From: an uncultured Christiangramia sp. | Lineage (GTDB): Bacteria; Bacteroidota; Bacteroidia; Flavobacteriales; Flavobacteriaceae | Reading direction: 5' to 3' | Assembly: GCF_913046405.1 (NCBI RefSeq) | Contig: NZ_CAJWRQ010000017.1 | Span: 1 to 34,974, forward strand | DNA length: 34,974 nt | Shown: piece after piece, positions 16,690 to 25,719 of the stretch | Layout of the letters: each line of letters begins with the position of its first letter | Position numbering within the stretch: the stretch's first letter is position 1 | Translations under genes and position numbers: made by a program | The notes under the pieces: generated by a model | Seen by the model: the letters and a program-made list of their open reading frames with translations, nothing else | The model's database searches: none | Told to the model about the DNA's origin: nothing

Positions 16690-18045
16690 TTATCTGAATG
16701 TGCCACTTGGGAATACAACCAGACTTTCATGGCCGTTCTTACCGACTGCAGCAACTCCAAACAGGTAATTATCTATTACAATTCCCTCTAAAGTAAACGA
16801 AGTAACATTACCTACAAATCTTGAGTATTGCCATTGCGGAGAAGTAGTATCTCTCCAATAAATCTTGTAGCCAGCGATCTCACCATCAACTGCTTCCCAT
16901 TTTAACTTTGTATCAGGTTCAACAATTCCACCAATTTCAACTTTTTTAGGAGCTGGAGGTGCCCAGGCCAGAGCGGCAAGGTTGATGGCATTTACCGCCG
17001 TTAATTTCTCAGCATAGTTAAAATTCACTCCAGATACCACGTCACCGTACTCTATACCATTCTCCGTTCGAATATCCTGGTGTTGCTTGTTATAGTTCTC
17101 ATGAGCTTCCATGATACGTACGCCAGCAAATCCAAGATCATTGAAAGGTCTGTGGTGACCACCACGGCCAAATCTATCCAGCCTGTAGATCATCATCGGG
17201 TTCATTTCCGGCATATATGTCTCAACATTTGAATGTATATATCTTGCCAGTTGTCTTGAGATTCCATCAACTTCACCACCATAAAATCTTCTCATTCTTC
17301 TTTCGTTTTCAGTTTCCGTAGGTGGAACTGGTTCAGAAAAGATTCGGAAACTTCGATTGTCAATTACTCCATCTACACCTTCAATATTTCCGATCATATC
17401 ATTGTTAAGAATACCTATAATATCCCAGCTTTCTTTTTTTGCATATTCAGCCAGACCTTTACCACCAAAAAGACCTTGTTCCTCACCAGATAAACCTACA
17501 TAGATGATACTGCTTTCAAAATCATATTTGGATAAGACTCTTGCGGCTTCCATGGTTCCTGCCATTCCGCTGGCATTGTCGTTTGCTCCGGGAGCATCTG
17601 TAGTGAAATCCATGGTGTCGCCATTCCTTGAATCAATATCACCACTCATAATGACATACCGGTTAGGATACTTGCTTCCTTTCTGGATCGCAACTACATT
17701 TACTACCCATGCTTCCTTTGGAATTCTTTGTCCGTCATCTGGAGTTACATGATCTTTTTGATAAAATACATCTAGACAATCGTTACAATCTGCAGAGATT
17801 TTGTCGAATTCAGATTTTAACCAACGTCTGGCAGCGCCAATTCCACGAGTTTCAGATACTGTATCGCTAAAAGTGTTTCGTGTACCAAAACCCGCAAGTT
17901 TTCGAATATCGTTTTCGATACGATCTGCACTTACATTCTGAATGATCTCGTAGATCTTTTCATCTGTATCCTGAGCTTTAGAAGTATAAGATATGGTGCA
18001 TAGACCCAGCATTAGAATGGCAGTCTTAAAGGTAGTTTTCATCAT
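16690..18045 (-). CDS. Secreted M28-family metallopeptidase with C-terminal Fn3-like domain
   Basis: A 451-residue exported protein with a signal peptide ending near TSKAQ (residue 25). The M28 aminopeptidase-type catalytic domain covers about 30-360. Metal and catalytic residues visible are D138 (GDIDS), D156 (PGANDNASG), E188-E189 (LSGEEQG), D216 (NNDMIG) and the His pair 297-298 (GGHHRPF). The first zinc ligand, normally His in a GHxDS motif, is Asp136 here (SGDIDS). This is either a subfamily variant or a change in metal binding. Residues about 365-450 look like a fibronectin type III domain (LKWEAVDGEIAGYKIYW). The likely role is periplasmic or extracellular peptide cleavage. It is monocistronic, with a terminator 23 nt downstream. 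Two ATG codons in a row start it, and the first is used here. Confidence 0.87.
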   Translation of the reverse strand: MMKTTFKTAILMLGLCTISYTSKAQDTDEKIYEIIQNVSADRIENDIRKLAGFGTRNTFSDTVSETRGIGAARRWLKSEFDKISADCNDCLDVFYQKDHVTPDDGQRIPKEAWVVNVVAIQKGSKYPNRYVIMSGDIDSRNGDTMDFTTDAPGANDNASGMAGTMEAARVLSKYDFESSIIYVGLSGEEQGLFGGKGLAEYAKKESWDIIGILNNDMIGNIEGVDGVIDNRSFRIFSEPVPPTETENERRMRRFYGGEVDGISRQLARYIHSNVETYMPEMNPMMIYRLDRFGRGGHHRPFNDLGFAGVRIMEAHENYNKQHQDIRTENGIEYGDVVSGVNFNYAEKLTAVNAINLAALAWAPPAPKKVEIGGIVEPDTKLKWEAVDGEIAGYKIYWRDTTSPQWQYSRFVGNVTSFTLEGIVIDNYLFGVAAVGKNGHESLVVFPSGTFR

Positions 18046-18097
18046 AAATGGAAATTTGTTTTAAAAATAGGGAAGTTATTTAATTCTATAAAATAAT

Positions 18098-18122
18098 AAA
18101 GCCCCGGTATTACCGGAGCTTT
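18098..18122 (-). terminator. Hairpin terminator after the YtxH-type gene
   Basis: AAAGC-C-CCGGT-ATT-ACCGG-A-GCTTT forms a stem with one mismatch, 29 nt beyond the YtxH-type stop. The T run on the minus strand is interrupted by A, so termination may be partial. Confidence 0.65.
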
Positions 18123-18151
18123 AACTTTTTGATCGTTTTGAACCAAAAAAA

Positions 18152-18436
18152 TTAGGCTTGCATTTCGTGCATTTCTGCTTTAGCCTGATTGATCTTTTCT
18201 TCAGACTTATTGCTTGCGAAACCTGCTTTAGTCTTAGATTTAAGAGCTTCCATTTTGTGACTTAGGGAATCTGTAAAATCGTTGATTCCTCTGTTCGCGT
18301 CTTTGATATAACTGTTACTTGTATCAGCAATAGTTTTTCTCGTTTCTGTTCCTTTTTTCGGTGCGTATAGTAATCCAAGTACTGCTCCTGCAGCTGCTCC
18401 TGATACTAGTCCTAATAATAATTTTCCTGCTTTCAT
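18152..18436 (-). CDS. YtxH-like small envelope protein
   Basis: A 94-residue protein of the YtxH type. It has a glycine/alanine-rich hydrophobic N terminus (LLLGLVSGAAAGAVLGLLYAP, about residues 6-26), then PKKGTETRK. A long amphipathic helix follows, rich in Lys, Ser and Asn. This length and layout are typical of the family, which is linked to general stress responses in other bacteria. The mechanism is unknown. It probably sits in the inner membrane with the helix on one side. It lies 137 nt downstream of the trehalose gene with no clear terminator between, so read-through is possible. Confidence 0.8.
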   Translation of the reverse strand: MKAGKLLLGLVSGAAAGAVLGLLYAPKKGTETRKTIADTSNSYIKDANRGINDFTDSLSHKMEALKSKTKAGFASNKSEEKINQAKAEMHEMQA

Positions 18437-18573
18437 AATATTTGGTTTTAAACTGGTTCGATTTAATTTCAGGTGCTAAATTAAATAGAAATTGAACCTA
18501 TGCCATCTTCTGCTAGTTAATGTATATTTAAACTTTTGATAGTATTCATAAATTATTTAACAACATAAAATCA

Positions 18574-20787
18574 TTAGTTATTTTTCCGGAAATTCTCCAG
18601 CAAGGTGCGGACTTTCGGAGTACCTTCCACATAGTACCTGGCGCTGGTTTTTTTAATGCCTACTTTAACGGTAACGCTGTCTTCCGGAAGATCTTCAAAC
18701 ATATATTCATCTGTCCAGTCGTCACCAATTGCGAAGATAAAATCGTAATTTTTTCCTACCAGTTTTTTTGTAGAGGCCTTTCCTTTATTCACGCCGCTGC
18801 TCTTAATTTCCAGTACTTTATTTCCTTCCAGCACACTTAATCCGCGATTGGAAATAAGCTCTTTTAAAGTTGTACTCAATTCATTGGCACGAATCTCTCC
18901 TAGTTCAGGATCTGCTTTTCTGTAGTGCCAGGCAAGAGAATAATTCTTTTCTTCTATAAATGTACCTGGTGTTCTATCCACAAAATTTTCGATCACTGGA
19001 CGAACGGCATCCATCCACTCACTTTTTACATTTTCTGAAAGTTCCCATTCTCCATCGATCTGTCTCATCCAGACTCCATGTTCAGAGATTAGTTCTACCG
19101 GTACATCCTTCCACCAGGTTCCTAAAGTGTCTTTATCTCGACCACTTATTAGTATGACATCTGTTTTATCATCGGCATTAAGATCACGTATAAGTTCTTT
19201 AAGATCGGCATCAGGACGGGCGTTCTCAGGTTTGTCTGTAAAATTTACTAGAGTACCGTCATAATCAATGAATAAAATCCTTCTTTCGGCTTGCTGGAAT
19301 TTAGTCATGATCTCCTGTGTAATTTCAGAATTGATCTTGATAGACTGAAAGGACTCTCTGTTTTCTTTTGTAGATCTAAGAGACTTCATAAAGTCACCTG
19401 CCCATTTTTCTACACTATAGCGTCTCAATCGCTTCTGAAGCATTTTATTTCTTTCTATCTGTTCTTCCTTCGGCATTTCAAAAGCGGTTTTTAACGCTTC
19501 GGCCACCTGCTCAAAATTATTAGGATTAATGATCAGCGCTTCGTTCATCTCATGCGCGGCTCCGGCCATTTCACTTAAAATAAGAACTCCTGTATGATCT
19601 GTGCGCGTTGCGATATATTCCTTAGCTACCAAATTCATTCCATCACGAATTGGTGTTAGCAAAGCAATCTCACAGGTAGTATAAAGGTCGATAAGGTTTT
19701 CAAAAGGCATGGAACGATAGAAATACCAGATGGGAGTCCAGCTTACGGTAGAGAACTTCCCGTTGATACGTCCAACAAGTTCATCAATTTCTCGTTTCAG
19801 CCTTCTGTATTGAGGTACATTGGACCTTGAAGGGACAGCCAACATCCCCAGCCGTACTTTCTCAATATACTCAGGGTTCTTGTCAAGGAAGTATTCATAA
19901 GCTCTTATACGGTGTGCAATACCTTTAGTGTAATCCAGTCTGTCTATACTAAGGATCAACTTAGCATCTGGTGTAGATTCTAAATGATGATCCAGTCTTT
20001 TCTGTAATTCAGACTGGTCTGCAGAAGTACTTTCGTAATGATCCAGTGCAGCCTGTTCAAATTTCTTATAATCGATACCCATAGGGAAAGAATCTACTTT
20101 AACGATCCTGTCTGGAAGGGTGATCTGGTTAAAATCTACCTGGTGTCGCAAAATCCGGCTAACAGAACTTAAAAAATGTCTTTCATAATCATAGGTGTGA
20201 AAACCTATAAGATCTGCCCCAAGCATTCCCTGTAATACTTCATCTCTCCACGGAAGTGTTCTGAAAACTTCATAAGAAGGGAAAGGGATATGATTGAAGA
20301 AACCAATAATAGCATCTGGCGCCTGTTCTCTTACCATATTAGGAACCAGTAAAAGTTGATAATCATGAACCCAGATGACATCACCTTCTTTATAATGTTT
20401 AAGTATTTCATCTGCGTACTTTTGATTTACATCCTTATAGGTATGCCAGTAATCATCGTCAGATTCGGTGTACTCCATAAAATAATGGAATAGAGGCCAT
20501 ATGGTACGATTACTAAAGCCATAATAAAAGCCGTCGATCTCATTGGCATTTAGATGGACGGCTACACAATTCTCTTCCCGGGCCTTTTGCTGAACTTCAT
20601 CCTTCAGATTTTCGGGAATTTCCTCTTCGGTCATTCCGGGCCATCCTATCCAGATACTGTCTCCATCTTTATGAAAGGATTTTAAGCCGGTTGCGAGTCC
20701 TCCCACACTAGGTGTCACTTCGAGATCATCTTCAGAAATGGAAATTTGCAGTGGTAAGCGGTTGGAAATAATGATTGTTTTGCTCAT
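18574..20787 (-). CDS. Bifunctional trehalose-6-phosphate synthase/phosphatase (OtsA-OtsB fusion)
   Basis: A 737-residue cytoplasmic fusion that makes trehalose from UDP-glucose and glucose-6-phosphate through trehalose-6-phosphate. The GT20 synthase part covers about residues 1-470: GGLATGL near residue 30, WVHDYQLLLVP, HIPFPSYEVFRTLPWR, DRLDYTKGI and TPIRDGMNLVAKEY, matching the glucose- and UDP-binding loops. The HAD-type phosphatase part starts near residue 500 with IDYDGTL, then ISGRDKDTL, and near the end GDDWTDEYMF carries the metal-binding Asp residues. All key residues look intact in both halves. It is divergent (95-bp gap) from a GH15 hydrolase that could break trehalose down again. 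Two MscS genes lie beyond, which fits an osmotic-stress role. Confidence 0.96.
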   Translation of the reverse strand: MSKTIIISNRLPLQISISEDDLEVTPSVGGLATGLKSFHKDGDSIWIGWPGMTEEEIPENLKDEVQQKAREENCVAVHLNANEIDGFYYGFSNRTIWPLFHYFMEYTESDDDYWHTYKDVNQKYADEILKHYKEGDVIWVHDYQLLLVPNMVREQAPDAIIGFFNHIPFPSYEVFRTLPWRDEVLQGMLGADLIGFHTYDYERHFLSSVSRILRHQVDFNQITLPDRIVKVDSFPMGIDYKKFEQAALDHYESTSADQSELQKRLDHHLESTPDAKLILSIDRLDYTKGIAHRIRAYEYFLDKNPEYIEKVRLGMLAVPSRSNVPQYRRLKREIDELVGRINGKFSTVSWTPIWYFYRSMPFENLIDLYTTCEIALLTPIRDGMNLVAKEYIATRTDHTGVLILSEMAGAAHEMNEALIINPNNFEQVAEALKTAFEMPKEEQIERNKMLQKRLRRYSVEKWAGDFMKSLRSTKENRESFQSIKINSEITQEIMTKFQQAERRILFIDYDGTLVNFTDKPENARPDADLKELIRDLNADDKTDVILISGRDKDTLGTWWKDVPVELISEHGVWMRQIDGEWELSENVKSEWMDAVRPVIENFVDRTPGTFIEEKNYSLAWHYRKADPELGEIRANELSTTLKELISNRGLSVLEGNKVLEIKSSGVNKGKASTKKLVGKNYDFIFAIGDDWTDEYMFEDLPEDSVTVKVGIKKTSARYYVEGTPKVRTLLENFRKNN

Positions 20788-20882
20788 AATTAATTATAAA
20801 TGCCGTGGTCGCGAAATTGATTTTTATTAAATTTCCGAAAATCATTTAAGACAGCCATTGATTTATAAGATTTTTAAGATAT

Positions 20883-22679
20883 ATGGATAATCTCGACTAC
20901 GGAATAATAAGTAATTGTAAAAGTGCAGCTTTAATCTCTAAAACAGGCTCCCTGGATTGGTGCTGTATGCCAAATTTTAACTCCTCTGCAGTTTTTGCAA
21001 AAATACTTGATGATGAGATTGGAGGAAGTTTTGAAATACTTATAGGGGATGGCTATAAGATTACACAGGAATTTCTTTGGGAAACTAATATTTTAAGCAC
21101 GGTGTTCGATAATGGAACTGATGCTTTTCAGTTAATAGATTTCATGCCCAGGTATCCTCGTGAAGATGGATCTTATTATGCGCCGCCAGATGTAATTAGG
21201 TTTTTCAGATTAATAAAAGGGAAACCAAAATTCAGTATCAAATATGATCCAAAACTGGATTTTGCAAGAGAGAAAACCTACAACGAGAATAAGGGTGATT
21301 ATATAAAGAGTTTTACGAAGGAAGGTAAATATGATTCTGCTTATCTATATTCAAGTTTGAATCTGAATGATATCCTGCAGCAAAAAGAGATCACACTTAC
21401 TGGAAATGCATATTGCCTTGTTGGCTATCATGAAAAACTGGTAGAGCAAACCCTGGACAGGTCTTATTTGAAATTCCAGAGAACAAAGGTCTACTGGATG
21501 AATTGGGCAGATAATACAACCAGATATACTCATTACGGGCAGGAGATTATGAGAAGTGCGCTTGTGCTTAAAGCATTGAGCTACGAAAATTCTGGTGCTG
21601 TACTTGCCGCCGCGACTACAAGTCTGCCGGAAACAATAGGTGAGGAGCGAAACTGGGATTATCGTTTTTGCTGGATTCGTGATGCTTCCATGGTGATCAA
21701 GGTGATGGCAGGTCTGGGACATATAAAATCTGCCAAGGATTTCCTTCAGTTCATCATAGATATTATTCCGCATAAGGATGAGAAGATCCAGATCATGTAC
21801 GGGATCAATGGTGAAAAGGAATTAACCGAACATATTCTAAGTCATTTAAAAGGTTATGAGGGATCCAGTCCCGTTCGTACTGGTAATGCAGCATATATTC
21901 AAAAGCAGAACGATATCTACGGTATTTTGATGGAAGTGATCTACCAGCAATTCCTGATGTTCGAAACTTCGCTTGAAAATTCTGAAGCATTGTGGACCGT
22001 GGTTCGTGGTATTGTCATGATCGTAGAAGAAAACTGGACGAAACCAGATAAAGGTATCTGGGAGCTTCGTACAGAAGACAGACACTTTGTATTTTCAAAA
22101 TTACTTTGCTGGGTAGCTGTAGACAGAGCTATAAAGATTGGTGAGGTTCTAAGAATGGGAATCAACGATACCAAATGGATCGCCTTAAGAGAAGAAATTT
22201 ATCAGGATATCTATGAGAATGGCTGGAACGAAGAAAAACAGGCTTATACTCAATCCTATGGTTCGGCAGATCTTGACGCATCTACATTATTGATGCAGCC
22301 TTACGGTTTTATTGAAGCAGACGATCCACGATTTGTGAGCACAGTACACGCTACTGAACGGGAGCTTTGTGAAGACGGATTGATGTATAGATATAAAAAT
22401 AACGATGATTTTGGGAAACCAACCTCGTCATTTACGATCTGTACCTTCTGGCTAATTGATAGTCTTTACAAAATTGGAGAGAAGAAGAAAGCAAAGGAAA
22501 TGTTTGATCAGTTATTATCTTATAGTAACCATTTAGGTTTATTTAGTGAGGATATCGATTTTAAAACCAAACGCCTACTCGGGAACTTTCCACAGGCTTA
22601 TTCTCATTTAGCACTTATTGAAACAGCTGCGAATTTCTCTAAAGGAATTTCTGCGGAAAATGCCTTATTTCAGGATTAA
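20883..22679 (+). CDS. Cytoplasmic GH15 family glycoside hydrolase (trehalase/glucoamylase type)
   Basis: A 598-residue glycoside hydrolase of family GH15 without a signal peptide. An N-terminal beta-sandwich (about 1-230) precedes an (alpha/alpha)6 barrel. Family motifs are ERNWDYRFCWIRDASM around residue 258, RTGNAAYIQKQNDIYG, GIWELRTEDRHF with the probable general acid E394, and GLFSEDID with the probable general base E556, followed by LGNFPQAYSHLAL. GH15 includes glucoamylases, glucodextranases and bacterial trehalases. The gene beside it makes trehalose, so trehalase is the favoured guess, but substrate cannot be read from sequence. In the motif NDIYGILME an Ile stands where many relatives have Glu directly after the Gly. 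It is convergent with mscS (4-bp overlap) and ends at a terminator inside that gene. Confidence 0.9.
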   Translation: MDNLDYGIISNCKSAALISKTGSLDWCCMPNFNSSAVFAKILDDEIGGSFEILIGDGYKITQEFLWETNILSTVFDNGTDAFQLIDFMPRYPREDGSYYAPPDVIRFFRLIKGKPKFSIKYDPKLDFAREKTYNENKGDYIKSFTKEGKYDSAYLYSSLNLNDILQQKEITLTGNAYCLVGYHEKLVEQTLDRSYLKFQRTKVYWMNWADNTTRYTHYGQEIMRSALVLKALSYENSGAVLAAATTSLPETIGEERNWDYRFCWIRDASMVIKVMAGLGHIKSAKDFLQFIIDIIPHKDEKIQIMYGINGEKELTEHILSHLKGYEGSSPVRTGNAAYIQKQNDIYGILMEVIYQQFLMFETSLENSEALWTVVRGIVMIVEENWTKPDKGIWELRTEDRHFVFSKLLCWVAVDRAIKIGEVLRMGINDTKWIALREEIYQDIYENGWNEEKQAYTQSYGSADLDASTLLMQPYGFIEADDPRFVSTVHATERELCEDGLMYRYKNNDDFGKPTSSFTICTFWLIDSLYKIGEKKKAKEMFDQLLSYSNHLGLFSEDIDFKTKRLLGNFPQAYSHLALIETAANFSKGISAENALFQD

Positions 22680-23725
22680 TTTAATTCCTGATCTTTTTCT
22701 ATACTAACCCGGGCCTTCGGAAGATGTCCCGGGTAATTTTTTTGTATAAAATCAAGTAATTTCTCTCTTAAGTGCACACGGAGATCCCAGGCAGTAGGCG
22801 AATTTCTTGCACTTACCAGTATTCTTAACTCCACGGTCTTTTCCGAAGCATTTGTAACCTGTAGCACATTCACATTACCATCCCAGAGAGAAGTGTTGTT
22901 TAATAACCTTGTAAGCTCTTCCCGAAGTGGTTCTAAAGGCAAACCATAATCTGCATAAATAAAAACTGTTCCCAATATATCTGCGGAACTTCTTGTCCAG
23001 TTCTGGAAGGTTTTTTCAATAAAATAGGTTGTGGGAACTACCAGTCTTCTTTTATCCCAAACCCGAACCACTACATAGGTAAGATTGATCTCTTCGATCC
23101 AACCCCATTCACCTTCAACGATCACGACATCATCCAGGCGGATAGGCTGAGTTATGGCGATCTGTATACCTGCAAGTAAAGTAGCAATTGCTTTTTGCGC
23201 AGCCAGACCTATAATGATTCCGGCAATACCAGCTGAGGTCAATACACTAATCCCCACAGAACGTATACTTTCAAAACTCAATAAAGCGATACCAACGGCA
23301 AGTATTACAATAATGAAAATCACAATATTCTCAAGGATCATGTACTGTGTATAAACCTTCCTGGCTTTGAGATTATCATCACTAGCCATATCGTACATCT
23401 TGAGCATTCTTTTTTTAACTACTCTAAACAGTAAGATCAGAAACCAGGCAACACTTAGAATGATACCCACTGTACTAAGGTGACTAACAATTTCATAGGT
23501 GGCTTCAAACCTGAAAATTTTACTAATGATCGCTATTCTGGCAATAATAGAGGCTAGAAAAATCAATAATGGTAACCGAATCTTATTGGCGAAATTAACC
23601 GGAAGTATATTCGTTGGATTTTTACCAAGCTTCCTGATGATATAAAATGCAAGACCAAAACTTACGACTAAAATGACAAGCGCTGAAACGAGGTAAAGAA
23701 GTCCGCTTTTTTCCAATTCGAGCAT
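22676..23725 (-). CDS. MscS-family mechanosensitive ion channel (short form)
   Basis: A 349-residue inner-membrane channel that should open under membrane tension and release solutes during osmotic downshift. Four or five membrane helices lie in the first 200 residues. The pore helix region is SVLTSAGIAGIIIGLAAQKA followed by IQIAITQPIRLDDVV (about residues 155-205), the usual MscS TM3 signature rich in Gly and Ala. The beta domain follows (VEGEWGWIEEINLTYVVVRVWDKRRLVVP), then an alpha/beta C-terminal domain. It lies 79 nt downstream of the larger MscS gene, and the two could be cotranscribed. Its last four bases overlap the stop of the convergent GH15 gene, whose terminator lies within this coding sequence. 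Confidence 0.93.
   Translation of the reverse strand: MLELEKSGLLYLVSALVILVVSFGLAFYIIRKLGKNPTNILPVNFANKIRLPLLIFLASIIARIAIISKIFRFEATYEIVSHLSTVGIILSVAWFLILLFRVVKKRMLKMYDMASDDNLKARKVYTQYMILENIVIFIIVILAVGIALLSFESIRSVGISVLTSAGIAGIIIGLAAQKAIATLLAGIQIAITQPIRLDDVVIVEGEWGWIEEINLTYVVVRVWDKRRLVVPTTYFIEKTFQNWTRSSADILGTVFIYADYGLPLEPLREELTRLLNNTSLWDGNVNVLQVTNASEKTVELRILVSARNSPTAWDLRVHLREKLLDFIQKNYPGHLPKARVSIEKDQELN
22707..22743 (+). terminator. Terminator of the GH15 gene, embedded in mscS coding sequence
   Basis: ACCCGGG (22707-22713) pairs with CCCGGGT (22728-22734), with a further small CTT/AAG stem in the loop, and AA plus seven T follow on the plus strand. It starts 28 nt after the GH15 stop. The minus strand lacks a T run after the hairpin, so only plus-strand transcripts should stop here. 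Confidence 0.8.
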
Positions 23726-23804
23726 AATTCAGATTTAGATATCTAAAATTAAAATTTTGAACGCTTAGTTGCTACAGGTTTACAGAAGATTAACCTAAAA
23801 CGTT

Positions 23805-25598
23805 TTAGCCTTCGTCATCCATTTTCTTATCCTCTTTAACATCATCTGAATATTTATCATCGAGAACAACGCGCTCCCGTTTTAAATAAATTCCGTCTTC
23901 GAGTTCACTGATGTAACGTACAATATTTTCTCTAAGCTCGCAATGTAGCGTCCATGCAGTCGGAAAATCCTTGGCACTTATCAGGCATCGCAATTTAAGG
24001 TAATTGTGATCCATACCTGAGGCTTCAACAAGTGGCGATCTATCTTCATCACCATCCCAGTCATCTGAGGCTTTTAATAACTCTGTAAACTTTTCACGTA
24101 CTTTTTGAACGTCTACACGATGATCTACAAATAGTTCGATCTCCATAATATTCTGTGGGTTAGACATGGAAAGATTCTCAAAACTTTCAGTAATCACATC
24201 AGACAGAGGTATGACCAATCTCCTTAATTTGAAGGTATTAACGACCATGTAAGTGAATGTGATGTCTTCCACGAAACCATATTCACCTTCAATAATAACT
24301 GCATCACCAATCTTTGCAGGACGGGTCAAAGCGATTTGAACGCCGGCGATAATATTACCCAGCGTACTTTGTGCTGCAATACCAACTACCACGGTGGCGA
24401 TTCCTGCGGAAGCCATTAAAGATATTCCCAATTTCTCAAGAGAAGGGAATTGTGAGAATATGACTGAAGCACCAATAATTACGATTATAAAGATAAATAT
24501 TCTTCTACCTACAGAAATATAGGTCATCAAGCTTTTCGCTTTGCTATTTTCCTCGGTTCTTACATCGCCTACTTTTTCCACAGCAAAGAAGTCCATGATA
24601 TAATCTATAATACGCATGATCAACCAGGTAAAAATTGATATAAGCACAATTAGAATAAACGTATAAATACCTTTTGCGAGAGATCCGGTAAATGAAATCA
24701 GATTATTGAGTAATAAATAGAAAGCCAAAATTCCTATTGCGGCTCCTGCTGGAGATGCCAGCCTATAGGCAATATTCCGGATCCAGTAGCGATTCACACC
24801 AGAAAATGACTTTCTTATAATGGCACTAACTGCTTTCGCGATTAAATAGCATATCAAGATAAGAAGCAGGGTTCCAAAAACTTTCCAGACTGGTATTCCC
24901 AAAACTTCGAAACTAATCCAGTCAGGGATCATTCTATCCAGCCTTCTGGGACCATAGGTTGTATATAGAGGTTCCGTATTTTCTACAGTTTGTGATGAAA
25001 TTAGCCAGATTGGATGTTCGTCTTTGTACTTCACACGTTGTACTCTAAAGCTTATATCACGATCGTCCAGCGTTGTAGTGCCAAATAATAGACTTCTTCT
25101 GGGTTTTCCCGTTACAGCCTTGTTTGTTGAGGTACTTACATCAATTTGTCCATCGGGACGATCAGGCAGGCCATCCCACCCAATAGAAATTCGTTGCTCA
25201 AGAACGAAATGTAGTTTTTCAGCAAGAATCGCTGCATCTGCTTTCGAAATATTATCAGGCAACAAATTAAAATTCATTGCATACAAAGCTTCTTCGTAAT
25301 TATCGTTTCTGGCCTCTACTATAAAATGTTCCAGTGCAGCCTGTGGGGATTGCAGATTTATAGTGTTAGGAGGGAAGCCAATGCCGTCATTCCATTGTTG
25401 TGTCTGGTAGTAGGCATCTGCATATTCACCAATATCATTTGTGGCAACAGCGGCTGAGTCGCTAAGCACCGTCGCCTTACTAGGTAGTTTCTGATCTTTA
25501 GATTTGTTGTGTTCTGGTTCCTGCTGAAATGCAAATGCCGTTTGCTGCAAAAAAAGAATGGAAATACATAGCCACAAGTGGCATAAAGAGCGATTCAT
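23805..25598 (-). CDS. MscS-family mechanosensitive channel with large periplasmic N-terminal region
   Basis: A 597-residue channel, much longer than MscS. A signal peptide (ends near TAFAFQQ) and an N-terminal region of about 200 residues come first, and the latter is probably periplasmic. Membrane helices begin around residue 231 (FGTLLLILICYLIAKAV). The pore helix is SLMASAGIATVVVGIAAQST followed by IIAGVQIALTRPAKIGDAV (about residues 390-435), then the MscS beta domain (IEGEYGFVEDITFTYMVVN) and a charged C-terminal tail. The start was set at ATG 25598, which gives a normal signal peptide. A longer reading from TTG 25634 would put 12 charged residues in front of it. The extended N terminus may sense a periplasmic cue or modulate gating (inference). 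Confidence 0.92.
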   Translation of the reverse strand: MNRSLCHLWLCISILFLQQTAFAFQQEPEHNKSKDQKLPSKATVLSDSAAVATNDIGEYADAYYQTQQWNDGIGFPPNTINLQSPQAALEHFIVEARNDNYEEALYAMNFNLLPDNISKADAAILAEKLHFVLEQRISIGWDGLPDRPDGQIDVSTSTNKAVTGKPRRSLLFGTTTLDDRDISFRVQRVKYKDEHPIWLISSQTVENTEPLYTTYGPRRLDRMIPDWISFEVLGIPVWKVFGTLLLILICYLIAKAVSAIIRKSFSGVNRYWIRNIAYRLASPAGAAIGILAFYLLLNNLISFTGSLAKGIYTFILIVLISIFTWLIMRIIDYIMDFFAVEKVGDVRTEENSKAKSLMTYISVGRRIFIFIIVIIGASVIFSQFPSLEKLGISLMASAGIATVVVGIAAQSTLGNIIAGVQIALTRPAKIGDAVIIEGEYGFVEDITFTYMVVNTFKLRRLVIPLSDVITESFENLSMSNPQNIMEIELFVDHRVDVQKVREKFTELLKASDDWDGDEDRSPLVEASGMDHNYLKLRCLISAKDFPTAWTLHCELRENIVRYISELEDGIYLKRERVVLDDKYSDDVKEDKKMDDEG

Positions 25599-25674
25599 GA
25601 GTGATTTCTTTGGTCGGTCAACTAAGATACTCAATTTTCGATTTTAAAATAGAAAGGCTGGCTGGTAAACGAAG

Positions 25675-25699
25675 AAAGCCACCTAAAAGGTGGCTTTTT
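25675..25699. terminator. Bidirectional hairpin terminator
   Basis: GCCACCT (25678-25684) pairs with AGGTGGC (25688-25694) around an AAA loop, extended by A/T runs, and five T follow on the plus strand. It lies 20 nt beyond the M43-type protease stop and upstream of the large mscS gene. Confidence 0.8.
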
Positions 25700-25719
25700 G
25701 TGGTTATAATTTTGGTTGA

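Noticed and set aside
20786-20797. 12-bp palindrome ATAATTAATTAT at the start of the trehalose gene
   Set aside because: It is made only of A and T, overlaps the start codon and is short enough to be chance here.
23795-23808. 14-bp palindrome CTAAAACGTTTTAG over the stop of the large mscS gene
   Set aside because: It has no loop for an RNA hairpin, no T run, and lies at a 3' end where an operator is unlikely.
25599-25634. N-terminal extension of the large MscS protein from TTG 25634
   Set aside because: It would place charged residues before the signal peptide. ATG 25598 gives a standard one.
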